Assembly (NCBI RefSeq): GCF_042653545.1
Contig: NZ_JBHSIS010000008.1
Location: forward strand, 227,975-291,974
Source: Actinophytocola glycyrrhizae
GTDB taxonomy: Bacteria > Actinomycetota > Actinomycetes > Mycobacteriales > Pseudonocardiaceae
Length of the DNA stretch: 64,000 nt
Direction: 5' to 3'
A model generated the notes under the pieces. It was not told the DNA's origin, ran no database searches, and saw nothing but the letters and a program-made list of their open reading frames with translations. The number at the start of each line of letters is the position of its first letter. Positions within the stretch are counted from its first letter, which is position 1. A program made the position numbers and the translations under genes. Of this stretch, positions 16,707 through 25,112 are shown one piece after another.

Positions 16707-17504
16707 TCAACCGACGACGAGCAGCCCGGTCGCCGCCGCGCCCGCCACGAGACCGGCGATCTGGGCGCGTGCCAGCCGCTCGCGGAGCAGGGTGATTCCC
16801 AGCAGCACGGGGATGACCGGGTACAGCGACGACAGCACGACGGCGACGGTCACCAGCTGCTGCCAGGTGGCCAGCAGGTAGCAGGTCAGCGCGACCGCGG
16901 CGGTGGCCCCGCAGGCGGCGGCCGGGACCACGGCGGTCACGGGTCCGCGCACGGCGGGCAGCACCACGAGCGCGGCCGCCACCCGCCCCGCGACGACCGC
17001 CCACAGCCCGGCGTCGGACTGCGCGAGCGCGAGGTACTGCACGGCGATGCCGACGCTGGCGAGCAGCGCGTCGGTGACCCCGTCCGGTTTCGCTGGGCCG
17101 CTGGTGTGCGCGACCAGCCACAGCGCGGGCACCGCCACCGCGATCCCCGCCCACGCGAGCGCAGAGGGCCGGTCGCCCAGCAGGGCAACGCCGACGACGA
17201 CCGGGATCGCGACCCCGCCAACCGCGCTGACCGGCACCACGACGCTCATCGCGCCGCGGCTGATGCCCCGGTACAGGAACAACATGCCGAAGCCGGTGCC
17301 GACACCGGAGAGCGCGCCCCAGGCCAGCCCCTGCGGGCTCACATGGGCGGGCACGAACGGCGCCACCGCCAGCGCGAGCACCAGCCCGCCGACCTGGCCG
17401 ACGAACGCGACGTTGCCGAAGTGCGCGCGGCGGGACAGCACCCCGCCGACGTAGTCCGCCACCCCGTACGCGACCGCGGAGGCCAGGGCGAGCAACGCAC
17501 CCAC
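16707..17504 (-). CDS. EamA/DMT-family transporter
   Basis: 265-aa inner-membrane protein with about ten hydrophobic segments in two EamA repeats (residues 1-130 and 140-265), the layout of drug/metabolite exporters. GTG 17504 follows the MarR stop by one nucleotide, so it is co-transcribed with the MarR regulator and probably controlled by it. The substrate cannot be told from sequence. Confidence 0.88.
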   Translation of the reverse strand: MGALLALASAVAYGVADYVGGVLSRRAHFGNVAFVGQVGGLVLALAVAPFVPAHVSPQGLAWGALSGVGTGFGMLFLYRGISRGAMSVVVPVSAVGGVAIPVVVGVALLGDRPSALAWAGIAVAVPALWLVAHTSGPAKPDGVTDALLASVGIAVQYLALAQSDAGLWAVVAGRVAAALVVLPAVRGPVTAVVPAAACGATAAVALTCYLLATWQQLVTVAVVLSSLYPVIPVLLGITLLRERLARAQIAGLVAGAAATGLLVVG

Positions 17505-17505
17505 G

Positions 17506-18015
17506 TCAGCCTCGCCCGCGGTCCCGTTCCGCCTGGCCCACCGGGCACACCGCGCCCGACGTGCAGGCGGACCGGTCGCACAGGCGGCACATCAGCTCCG
17601 CGCTGCCGATGTCGTCGTACAGCCGGGCGAGGAGCTTCTCCAGCAGCCCGCCCAGCCGCGCCCGTTCGTCGTCGGGCAGGACCGACAGCACGCCCGCCAG
17701 CGCCTCCGCCCGCGCCGCGAGCAGCTCGTCGGCCACCCAGCGGCCGGACTCGGTGAGGCTCACCAGCACCGACCGGCCCGCCCGCGAGGAACGCGCCGCC
17801 AGCCCGGCGGCCACCAGCGAGTCCACCAGCCTGGTCGCCGCGGACTGCGTCAGCCCGACCCGCCTGCCCAGCTCGGTGCCGCCGACCGGGCCGGCGGCCA
17901 GCACCACGACCGCGGCGGCACTGCTCGGGTTCAGCCCCGCCGTGACGTCGCGCACGCGGTCGGCGACAGCCAGACCGCACGCACCGAGCAGGTTCGCCAG
18001 CCGTAATTCATGCAT
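17506..18015 (-). CDS. MarR-family regulator with Cys-rich tail
   Basis: 169-aa winged-helix regulator (HTH about residues 45-75, TELGRRVGLTQSAATRLVD). An unusual C-terminal tail CRLCDRSACTSGAVCP contains four cysteines that could bind metal or sense redox. The start is three nucleotides after the CHAD stop in the same frame. The natural ligand probably relates to the co-transcribed exporter. Confidence 0.85.
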   Translation of the reverse strand: MHELRLANLLGACGLAVADRVRDVTAGLNPSSAAAVVVLAAGPVGGTELGRRVGLTQSAATRLVDSLVAAGLAARSSRAGRSVLVSLTESGRWVADELLAARAEALAGVLSVLPDDERARLGGLLEKLLARLYDDIGSAELMCRLCDRSACTSGAVCPVGQAERDRGRG

Positions 18016-18026
18016 GCCTCATGCAT
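18010..18026. promoter_or_regulatory. 7-3-7 palindrome at the MarR start (candidate operator)
   Basis: ATGCATG-CCT-CATGCAT is a perfect inverted repeat spanning the CHAD stop and the MarR start. Position and symmetry fit a MarR autoregulatory site, but it lies inside a tightly packed operon and could be chance. Confidence 0.35.
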
Positions 18027-19497
18027 TCCACGGGCGCGCCTCCGTCAAACGCCGCCAGTACGCCGGGTACACCTCCTCGACCCGCGCGCACCGGGCCCGC
18101 TCCCGCTCCAGCAGCAGCCCGTAGGTGAAGCCGTTCTCCCCCGCCATGTGGGCCTGCATGCCCAGGTCACGCAGGACCGGCTGGGCGACCGTCCCGTCCT
18201 GGTGCTCGCCGAGCACCTTCGTGAGGTCCTTCGCCCGCTTCCGCGCCTCCTTGGCCGCCCTGCCGAGCGCGGGTTCGGCGGCCTCGAGTGCGTACCGGTA
18301 CCGCTTCGCCGCCTTCCGCGCCCGGTGCGGCGTGTCGTCCGACAGTCGGCGCTTCGTCTTCCGGTAGGCCCGCCGCAGGTGCTTCGGCAGCTCCTTCGCC
18401 GCCCGCTTGGCCGCACGCGGTCCCAGGTCGGGCTCGGCGAGCAACCCGGCCAGGTCGTCGAGCATCCCGCGATACCGCTGGTCGGCCAGCGTGTCCGTCA
18501 CGACCTCCCGGGCTGCGGCGGCCGCGGGCGAGAAGTGCCTGGTCAGCCGCCCGGACACCGGTCCGACGACCAGTTCCGACGGCAGCGCGGCCACCGCGGC
18601 GCGCAGGTGCTCCTCCAGCACCTCCAGGTCCCGCGCGTCCGCCAGCCGCCGCCCGAGCCACCGCAGGTCGGTGCTCATCCGTTCGGTCCCCGGCAGGAGC
18701 CGCCGGTACACCCGCAGCACGGCCCGCAGCCGCCGCGCCGCCACCCGCATCTGGTGCACCGCGTCCGGCGCGTCCCTGCGCACCAGCAGGTCCTGCGCGA
18801 CGAGCTCGGCGAACTGCGCGCCGACGTACGCGAGCACCGCGTCACCCGCGGTGCCGTCGGCGGCCGGCACCGCCACGGCGGGCGGCGGCACCACCCGCGC
18901 CACCTTGGAGCTGTGCGCGGCCCGCCGGATGCCCGCCTTGCGCAGCACCTTCTCCGCGCCCGCCAGGACCCCGGCCGCGCCGGGACCGGCCACCTCGACC
19001 TCCAGCTCCCGCCATTCCTCCACGTTGGACGAGCCGTCGAGCCTGGTCGCGCTCACCCGGTCGTCGGTCACCTCGGCGACCGGCCCCCCGTCGTCCCCGG
19101 CCAGCTCCCACACCCGACGGGACGTCTTGAGCTGGGCGATCGGGCGGAGCACCGCGCCGCGGGTCATCGCGAGCGTCAGGCCGACCAGCTCCTCCGGCGG
19201 CGCGTTCGTGGCGCCGGAGGGGTCGTCGTCGAGCGGCAGCCGCAGCTCGGTGCGCGAGTCCTCGCCCGCTGGCACCTTGAGGTGCCAGCCGGCGTCCTCG
19301 CCGCCCGTTCGCCTGCGCAGCGTCGCGCCGTACCGGGCGAGCCGCTGGTCGGCGGTGTCGAAGTAGACGGCCGAGAGGTGTTCCGACCGTGGCCCGTGCA
19401 CGTCCGCGACGCCCGGGATGTCCGACCACTTCGGCAGCTTGGTGTCCGCCGCGGCCTCGTACTTGCGTTCGGTCTCGGCATGGGAGGTGACAGCCAT
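18019..19497 (-). CDS. CYTH-CHAD domain protein
   Basis: 492-aa protein with an N-terminal CYTH triphosphate-tunnel domain (about 1-200; ETERKYE is the EXEXK-type signature) and a C-terminal His-rich helical CHAD domain (about 225-480) full of Arg/Lys/His. CYTH enzymes hydrolyse inorganic triphosphate and CHAD domains bind polyphosphate, so it probably acts in polyphosphate metabolism or localises to polyP granules. GGAGG lies only 1 nt before ATG 19497, an oddly short spacing. Confidence 0.88.
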   Translation of the reverse strand: MAVTSHAETERKYEAAADTKLPKWSDIPGVADVHGPRSEHLSAVYFDTADQRLARYGATLRRRTGGEDAGWHLKVPAGEDSRTELRLPLDDDPSGATNAPPEELVGLTLAMTRGAVLRPIAQLKTSRRVWELAGDDGGPVAEVTDDRVSATRLDGSSNVEEWRELEVEVAGPGAAGVLAGAEKVLRKAGIRRAAHSSKVARVVPPPAVAVPAADGTAGDAVLAYVGAQFAELVAQDLLVRRDAPDAVHQMRVAARRLRAVLRVYRRLLPGTERMSTDLRWLGRRLADARDLEVLEEHLRAAVAALPSELVVGPVSGRLTRHFSPAAAAAREVVTDTLADQRYRGMLDDLAGLLAEPDLGPRAAKRAAKELPKHLRRAYRKTKRRLSDDTPHRARKAAKRYRYALEAAEPALGRAAKEARKRAKDLTKVLGEHQDGTVAQPVLRDLGMQAHMAGENGFTYGLLLERERARCARVEEVYPAYWRRLTEARPWNA

Positions 19498-19515
19498 GCC
19501 TCCATGATTACCCAA

Positions 19516-21528
19516 TCAGGACACGAACACCCGCTCCCACGTACGCAGGTACACCTCGGCGCCGCGGCTCATGTCCCCGACGACCTCCTGCCCGTCCGGC
19601 CCGGCGACGATGCGCAGGTCCTCCAGCCAGTCCGGCAGCAGACCGTAGTGGGCGAGCCCGTCGGTGTTCACGTCGAACACCCGCTCCCCGGTCCGCTGAC
19701 GATCCACAGTGGACCCGCCGTCGAACGTCGGGAACGGGTACCGGACGGTCGACCCGGCCCTCGGCGGTGGCTGGTGACCGAACCCGCCGGTGTCGAAGCC
19801 CGCGCCGAAACCGAAGTCGGCGCCCGGTCCGGCAGCGGCCTTCATCGAACGCCACTCGCCGAGGAACTGCTCGGTGCCGTGGCCGTAGGGGACCGCCATG
19901 CCGCCCAGCGCGTAGATCCTCGGGTAGAAGGTCGGATCGACCCACGAGTGGCTGGACACGACCCCCGGGTAGTTCCGCGCCTCCAGCAGGTCCAGTGCCT
20001 GGCCGGTCGCCTTCACGCTCATGTGGTCGATGTCGATGAGCATCCCGCGGTCCATCATGCCCCGCATGGCGTACGCGCCGAGGTCGGTGAGCCCGTTCAC
20101 GTTGCAGTGCGGCGCGCTCGGGTACACGGGGAGCGTCACGCCCGGCGGCAGCAGTGCCCCCAACGGGCCGGAGAGCAGGTCGGCTTGGAACTGGATCGTG
20201 TTGTCGTGCGCGGCGGTCGCGCACTTCTCGACCTGCCAGAACCGGCCGGTCGAGGCGAAGTTCGCGGCGTTGATGATCGTGCCCGCGACACCTTCGTCGA
20301 ACCGCACGCCGCACAACGCGTTGTCGAACTTGTGGCACACGAACATCCGCCGCACACCGAGGTCGTACAGCTCGTCGAGCCCGGCGTCGATGTCGGCGCG
20401 GTCGCACAGCGGGGTCCCGTTGCGGATCCCGCACCCGAACGGCTGCGACACCTCGACGCCGAGCACCACCGCGAGCTTGCCCTGTTCGATCACCGCCCGC
20501 GCCTGCGCCGGGTCACGCACGATCCGGAACCAGCCCCGGCCCGGCCCGCCGTGCTGGTCGTCGATGAAGTCCTCCAGCTCGTGGATCCGCTGTGCCTGCA
20601 GGCGGATCGACGCCATGTCGTCGCACGGGTTGGACTTGACCGGGTAGATCTCGCACAGGGCCTCGTTGTTCACGAACAGGTTCGTGTACACGCGCAGCCC
20701 GCCGCGCCACGCCCGTTCCAGCCAGCGGTAGTACATGGCCTCGTGCGTCCACGAGTTGTGCTTGGGCCAGTCGGCGAACGTGGGCCAGCCCTTGGTGTCG
20801 TGGGTGAAGGTCGGGTAGCCGCCACCCGCGAGGTTCTCCCACCAGGCGCCGAGGCCGTGCGGTTCGTGGTCGGGGCAGTCGACGAGCGCCGCGGTGATGC
20901 CGTACTGGCTGAACGGCGCGCCGCAGTGGATGTCGCCGCCGATGAACTCGTACGCGGTCAGGTGGCTGTGCAGGTCGGCGAGCCCGCGGACCTCGCCGTC
21001 GACGGTGCCGGTGAACGGCTCGCCGGCGACGTTCAGCTCGGCCTCCGGCGCGGTCGCGCAGCCCGATGACGGCACGAGCGTGAACGGAGTCGCGGTGGCC
21101 CGCAGCGCGAGCGTCCTCAGCAGCGGGTCGACGGCGAGCTGCCGGTTCGCGGCGACGGCCGTGACCGTGACCGCGTCACCGGCGGCGGTCAGCCGCCAGT
21201 TCGTGTCGGCGCTCGCGGCCCGGGCGGCCAGCACACCGAGCGTGCCGAGACCCTGCCCGAGGAAGTCGTCGCCGGTGCCGTACATCAGGTAGGTCGCGGC
21301 GCCGGTCTCCTGCAGGCGGAACGGCTGCGTCGCGGCGCCGCCGGTGGCCTGGTAGCCGCCGAGCGCGTTGCGTACCACGAACTTCCCGCTCGGCGCCCTG
21401 AGCGCGACGCACGCGCCGTCGAGCGCGGCGACGTCCGGTGGCGCGGCCTGCGCGGCGGGCACCGGCATGCCGAGCGCGGCGACGGTGAGCACCGCGGCGA
21501 GTGATCCGAGCAGGCGACGACGGCGCAT
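19516..21528 (-). CDS. Secreted M19/amidohydrolase-like protein with beta-trefoil-like domain
   Basis: 670-aa exported protein with signal peptide (residues 1-28, ending AQA). A fascin/ricin-like region follows (about 35-155: ALRAPSGKFVVRN). The large hydrolase domain has putative metal ligands in DLHSH near residue 180, DIDHMS and SHSW, reminiscent of M19 dipeptidases. Many Cys suggest disulfides. ATG 21528 has GGAGG with 5-nt spacing. The substrate is unknown. Confidence 0.75.
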   Translation of the reverse strand: MRRRRLLGSLAAVLTVAALGMPVPAAQAAPPDVAALDGACVALRAPSGKFVVRNALGGYQATGGAATQPFRLQETGAATYLMYGTGDDFLGQGLGTLGVLAARAASADTNWRLTAAGDAVTVTAVAANRQLAVDPLLRTLALRATATPFTLVPSSGCATAPEAELNVAGEPFTGTVDGEVRGLADLHSHLTAYEFIGGDIHCGAPFSQYGITAALVDCPDHEPHGLGAWWENLAGGGYPTFTHDTKGWPTFADWPKHNSWTHEAMYYRWLERAWRGGLRVYTNLFVNNEALCEIYPVKSNPCDDMASIRLQAQRIHELEDFIDDQHGGPGRGWFRIVRDPAQARAVIEQGKLAVVLGVEVSQPFGCGIRNGTPLCDRADIDAGLDELYDLGVRRMFVCHKFDNALCGVRFDEGVAGTIINAANFASTGRFWQVEKCATAAHDNTIQFQADLLSGPLGALLPPGVTLPVYPSAPHCNVNGLTDLGAYAMRGMMDRGMLIDIDHMSVKATGQALDLLEARNYPGVVSSHSWVDPTFYPRIYALGGMAVPYGHGTEQFLGEWRSMKAAAGPGADFGFGAGFDTGGFGHQPPPRAGSTVRYPFPTFDGGSTVDRQRTGERVFDVNTDGLAHYGLLPDWLEDLRIVAGPDGQEVVGDMSRGAEVYLRTWERVFVS

Positions 21529-21581
21529 GGCGACCTCCGTTGGTCCGGCCGCTCCAGATCTACCCGCCAGTAGGGAACAGG

Positions 21582-22385
21582 TCAATCCGCCGAATGACGG
21601 GCAGTCGCCACGCCGGTGACGATCGTGCGGCGCTGAACGAAGTCCGCCGGGCCCAGTTGCGCCAGCCGGGCGCGCGCGGCGGCCACGAACTCGTCGCGTG
21701 CCGCCCGCTCCAGCCCGGCGTACCGGCGCGCGGTGTACCCGAGCCCGGTGTACCGCACGACGAACTCGTCGACCGTCGGCCGGTACTCCCAGTCGACCGG
21801 CCGCATGTCCGCGTCCGCGAACCCGGCCGCCGTGACCAGTTCGGCGAGCTTGTCCGGCGAGTCGACGACCTCGTGGTTGGCGAGCAGCGACTCCTCCTGC
21901 GGCGCGCCGTGCCGGTCCAGTTCCTCGTTCCAGACGTCGACGGCCTTCATCGGCTGGTCCGGCCCCCACGTCGCGAGACCGAGGACACCGCCGTCGGCGA
22001 GCACCCGGTGCGCCTCCCGCAGCCCGGCGGGCGGGTCGGGCAGGTGGAACAGCATGAACGCGGCGACGGCGACGTCGAACGCGCCGTCCAGGAACGGCAG
22101 GCGGGTCGCGTCGGTGAGCACACGCGGGAAGTCACGGGGCGCCCTGGCGAGCATGCCCGGCGCGCGGTCGATCCCGGCCACGAGCGCGGCGGGGGCGGCG
22201 GTGCGCAGCGCGGGCAGCAGTGTGCCCACACCGGTGCCGACGTCGAGGACGCGGCGTGCGCCCGCGAGCGGCAGCCGCTCCATCAGCCCGCGGCTGACCG
22301 GGTGGAGGGCACCGGCCCACGTGCGTTCGTAGGTGTCCGCGGCGTCGGAGTAGTGCTGGGCGAGGGCGCGAACGGCGTCGGTCAC
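21582..22385 (-). CDS. SAM-dependent methyltransferase (class I)
   Basis: About 267-aa methyltransferase with motif I VLDVGTGVGTL, an acidic GIDRAPGM strand and post-motif region FDVAVAAFMLFHLPDP. This is the UbiE/COQ5-like small-molecule type. GTG 22385 gives the usual N-terminal length; TTG 22403 would add six residues. It is divergent from the CDF transporter. The substrate is unknown. Confidence 0.8.
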   Translation of the reverse strand: MTDAVRALAQHYSDAADTYERTWAGALHPVSRGLMERLPLAGARRVLDVGTGVGTLLPALRTAAPAALVAGIDRAPGMLARAPRDFPRVLTDATRLPFLDGAFDVAVAAFMLFHLPDPPAGLREAHRVLADGGVLGLATWGPDQPMKAVDVWNEELDRHGAPQEESLLANHEVVDSPDKLAELVTAAGFADADMRPVDWEYRPTVDEFVVRYTGLGYTARRYAGLERAARDEFVAAARARLAQLGPADFVQRRTIVTGVATARHSAD

Positions 22386-22429
22386 GATGGCCACAGTAGC
22401 CAATCACTTGCACCTGCATCGTTGTCGCG

Positions 22430-22445
22430 TGCGTACATGAGCACA
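22430..22445. promoter_or_regulatory. Candidate ArsR operator upstream of the CDF gene
   Basis: Pattern TGCGTnCATnnGCACA, 12 nt before the CDF ATG, is repeated at 24080-24095 over the start of the ArsR gene. A shared imperfect palindrome at a metal exporter and an ArsR gene suggests one regulon. Confidence 0.4.
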
Positions 22446-22457
22446 TATCATCGAGCC

Positions 22458-23357
22458 ATGGGACACGGTCACGGGCACACGCACACGTTGCCGTCGAGCA
22501 AGCGCGGCCTGCGTGCGCTGTGGGTGTCGTTCGCGGCGCTCGCGGCGACCGCACTGGTGCAGGCGCTGCTGCTCGGCGTGACCGGCTCGGTCGCACTGCT
22601 CGGCGACACGCTGCACAACGTCACCGACGCGCTCACCGCCGTGCCGCTGGGCATCGCGTTCCTGCTCGGTAGGCGCGCGGCGACCCGTCGGTTCACCTAC
22701 GGGCTCGGCCGCGCCGAGGACCTGGCCGGGCTGGTGATCCTCGCGGTGATCGCCGGTTCCGCCGTGCTGGCCGGGTGGCAGGCGATCGACCGGCTCCTGT
22801 CACCGCGCCCGGTGACCGGTGTGCTGTGGCTGGCGCTCGCGGGCGTCGTCGGGTTCGGGGGCAACGAGGCGGTGGCGCGGTACCGGATCCGCGTGGGCCG
22901 CGAGATCGGGTCGGCGGCGCTGGTCGCGGACGGCCTGCACGCGCGCACCGACGGGTTCACGAGCCTCGCGGTCGTCGCGGCGGCGGGTGGCGCGGCGCTC
23001 GGCTGGTCGTGGGTGGACCCGGTGGCCGGCCTCGCCATCGCGGTCGCGATCGGGTGGGTCCTGGTCGGCGCGGCCCGCGAGGTGTTCGGCAGGCTGCTGG
23101 ACGCCGTCGACCCGAAACTGGTGGACGACGCGGAGGCGGCACTGCGCTCGACCAGCGGCGTGCGTGCGGTGGACCGGCTGCGGCTGCGGTGGATCGGCCA
23201 CCGGGTCACCGCAGAGGCGACGGTCGCCGTCGACCCGGAACTGACCCTGGCCGCGGCCCACGACATCGCCCACGACGCAGAACACGCACTACGGCACGCG
23301 GTCCCGCAACTGGTGGACGCGACGATCCACGCCCACCCCGGCCAGTCCCCGCCCTAG
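22458..23357 (+). CDS. Cation diffusion facilitator (CDF) metal exporter
   Basis: 299-aa CDF transporter exporting Zn/Cd/Co-type cations. It starts with a His-rich MGHGHGHTHT, followed by six membrane segments and a C-terminal cytoplasmic domain. Metal-site residues are visible as HNVTD (about residue 55) and HARTD (about 160), the HxxxD pairs of TM2 and TM5. Its TAG stop coincides with the CTAG of the repeat element that follows. The likely regulator is the ArsR protein encoded beyond that repeat. Confidence 0.93.
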   Translation: MGHGHGHTHTLPSSKRGLRALWVSFAALAATALVQALLLGVTGSVALLGDTLHNVTDALTAVPLGIAFLLGRRAATRRFTYGLGRAEDLAGLVILAVIAGSAVLAGWQAIDRLLSPRPVTGVLWLALAGVVGFGGNEAVARYRIRVGREIGSAALVADGLHARTDGFTSLAVVAAAGGAALGWSWVDPVAGLAIAVAIGWVLVGAAREVFGRLLDAVDPKLVDDAEAALRSTSGVRAVDRLRLRWIGHRVTAEATVAVDPELTLAAAHDIAHDAEHALRHAVPQLVDATIHAHPGQSPP

Positions 23358-23744
23358 ATGACTGATTCCGTGAAGATCATGTGAAGTGGCTTGGCGCAAG
23401 AACCCGTCATCAGGCACGACACCCATACCAACGTGGGCGCCCGACGGGGCGGGCCGATGCCGTGAAAGGCGCATTCACGGCACAACCGGTGCCGTCGATG
23501 GCACATTGACGGCGCTGAGCGCTGTGAACGGCCCATTGACGGCATTGCGGATGCCGTGAACGCGCCTTTCACAGCACCAAACCCCGGGCGCTACGCTCCC
23601 GGGCCCGCGAAGCGGGCCCGGGCCAGCGCCGAGACCGGCCCGTCCGGCGAGGACAAACCCACCACAACGTGAACCGGAGCCACGCGACCAGCACACGACA
23701 ACCGACCACCGCCTCTCGCCGACTTCACGGAATCAATCATCTAG
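23354..23744. repeat. Dispersed MITE-like repeat, copy 1
   Basis: 391-bp noncoding element between the convergent CDF and ArsR genes. Both ends read CTAG then a near-identical inverted repeat (ATGACTGATTCCGTGAAG on the left; ATGATTGATTCCGTGAAG on the right, opposite strand). Inside are four 24-25 nt hairpins (e.g. GCCGTGAA-7 nt-TTCACGGC, 23459-23590), then a perfect 11-bp GC hairpin with GAA loop (23598-23622), then a GTCCGGCGAGGACAAACC core. The CTAG ends supply the TAG stops of both flanking genes. Orientation is opposite to the other three copies. Confidence 0.8.
23598..23622. terminator. 11-bp perfect hairpin with GAA loop (inside repeat copy 1)
   Basis: CCCGGGCCCGC and GCGGGCCCGGG flank GAA between two convergent genes; it could act as a bidirectional terminator. 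It belongs to the repeat element. Confidence 0.45.
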
Positions 23745-24088
23745 TCCCCGTCCGGGACGTTCGACACCCGGTGGTGCGCGGCGGCGACGGCCTCGCCGAG
23801 CATGCGTTTCACGTGCCCGCCGGTGGCCCGGTAGACCGCGCGGCGCCCGTCCCTGCGGGTGGCGACGAGCCCGGCGATCCGCAGCTTGGCGAGGTGCTGC
23901 GACACGGCGGGCCGCGCGATCCCGACGGCGGCGGCGAGCGTGGTCACGTCGTACTCGTCGCCGCACAGCAGCCACAGCATCCGCAACCGCGTCGGATCGG
24001 CGAGCATCCGCAACGCTTCGACGGCCGCGGCGACGGTGTCGTCGGGCGGGAGCTCCCGCCACTGCGTGAGCTCCACGGGTGCGTGCAT
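23741..24088 (-). CDS. ArsR/SmtB-family regulator
   Basis: 115-aa winged-helix repressor: ALRMLADPTRLRMLWLL, then a Cys-containing LLCGDEYDV in the position of the ELCV motif, recognition helix GIARPAVSQHLAKL, and a C-terminal helix with three His (HVKRMLGEAVAAAHH) that may bind metal. ATG 24088 chosen; GTG 24094 is in frame. The final Asp-TAG comes from the repeat end. It probably controls the nearby CDF exporter. Confidence 0.88.
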   Translation of the reverse strand: MHAPVELTQWRELPPDDTVAAAVEALRMLADPTRLRMLWLLCGDEYDVTTLAAAVGIARPAVSQHLAKLRIAGLVATRRDGRRAVYRATGGHVKRMLGEAVAAAHHRVSNVPDGD

Positions 24089-24140
24089 ACGCACACGATG
24101 TCACATGTCGAGTGCGGCGCCACCCGTTCGTCCTCGGCAC

Positions 24141-24689
24141 ATGGAGCTGTACACACAAGCACAGGACGAGTTCGACAAGATGCTGGCCGCGGTCCCCCCG
24201 GCCGGCTGGACCACGCCGTCGATGTGCCGCGACTGGACGGTCCGCGACGTCGCGGGGCACGCGATCTGGGGCCAGCGGCAGCTGCACTCGTGGGCGACGG
24301 GCGCCCCCGACCCGGCCCCGGACGGCGCCCCTGGCATGCCGACCCCGGCGGTCATGGCGGGCGAGGACCCGCTGACCACATGGCGCGCGGCCCGCACGGT
24401 CCCGTCCGGCGAGGAGCTGAAAAGGACGGTGACGATCACCGGCATGGGCGAGATCCCGGTCGCGGCACTGCTGTCGCTGCTGGTCACCGACCTCTCCGCG
24501 CACACGTGGGACATCGGGCACGCACTGGGCCTGCCGGTCCGCCTGCCACCGGAACTGGTGACGGCGTCGTTCGACTGGGCCCGCGACCACGTGGTGCGCA
24601 GGCCGGGATTCTTCGACCAGGAGGTGCCCGTCGCCCAGGACGCCGACGCGCAGACCCGCATGCTGGCCTTCCTCGGCCGGACCACCTAG
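24141..24689 (+). CDS. DinB-like TIGR03086-family metal-binding protein
   Basis: 182-aa protein of the maleylpyruvate-isomerase N-terminal/TIGR03086 type. It is a four-helix bundle with probable metal-binding His in AGHAIWG and DLSAHTWDIGHA. These enzymes are often mycothiol-dependent; the reaction here is unknown. It starts 52 nt from the divergent ArsR gene. Its TAG stop is part of a CTAG at the edge of the next repeat. Confidence 0.8.
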   Translation: MELYTQAQDEFDKMLAAVPPAGWTTPSMCRDWTVRDVAGHAIWGQRQLHSWATGAPDPAPDGAPGMPTPAVMAGEDPLTTWRAARTVPSGEELKRTVTITGMGEIPVAALLSLLVTDLSAHTWDIGHALGLPVRLPPELVTASFDWARDHVVRRPGFFDQEVPVAQDADAQTRMLAFLGRTT

Positions 24690-25112
24690 TCCGCCTCCTC
24701 GAAACCTGGGTGCTCCCTTGGGCTGGGGGTTTGTCCTAGCCGGACGGGCAGGTCTCGGGGTGGCGGAGGGCTGTTGGGCTGCGGCTGGGTTCGGGTCTGC
24801 CTGCCAGGTCGACGGGATGGCAGGGAGCCCCTTTGGGGTGGGCTTACGCCACCATCGGGGTTGCGCGGGCAGGCGCCCGCTTCGCGGGCAGCGCCCGCTT
24901 CGCGGGCAGGCGCCCGCTTCGCGGGCAGGGCGGTAGCGGGCTGGTTCGGCGCTCTGAAGGCTGACGGCGTTGGCGATGCCCTGAAAGGCGCGTTCAGGGC
25001 GCTGGGCGCCCTGAAAGGCCCATTGACGGCACTCGTTGTGCCGTCAACGCGCCTTACGGCACCGGCCCACGCCTGCGGGACGGCACTTCACATGATCTTC
25101 ACGGAATCATCG
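24686..25112. repeat. Dispersed MITE-like repeat, copy 2
   Basis: Shares with the other copies the GGTTTGTCCT-GCCGGACGGGCAGGTCTC core, GC palindromes, a hairpin array (GCCCTGAA-7 nt-TTCAGGGC and two relatives, 24980-25070) and the right terminal repeat (CTTCACATGATCTTCACGG). The left terminal repeat is diverged or lost. The right end reads into the neighbouring minus-strand gene and supplies its last codons and TGA. Confidence 0.7.
24865..24930. repeat. 3.5-copy tandem palindromic repeat (18-19 nt unit)
   Basis: Units begin GCGGGCAGGCGCCCGCTTC (24865-24883, 24884-24901 with one base missing, 24902-24920), then a partial unit. Each unit is self-complementary. It lies inside repeat copy 2. Confidence 0.75.

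Noticed and set aside
18010..21069. 1019-aa plus-strand open frame
   Set aside because: It lies antisense to the CYTH-CHAD and M19-like genes, which have clear motifs; the plus-strand translation is His/Arg/Pro-rich noise.
23459..23590. Hairpin array considered as a CRISPR
   Set aside because: Units are 24-25 nt palindromes with variable stems and roughly 8-nt gaps; there are no unique 30-40 nt spacers and no cas genes.
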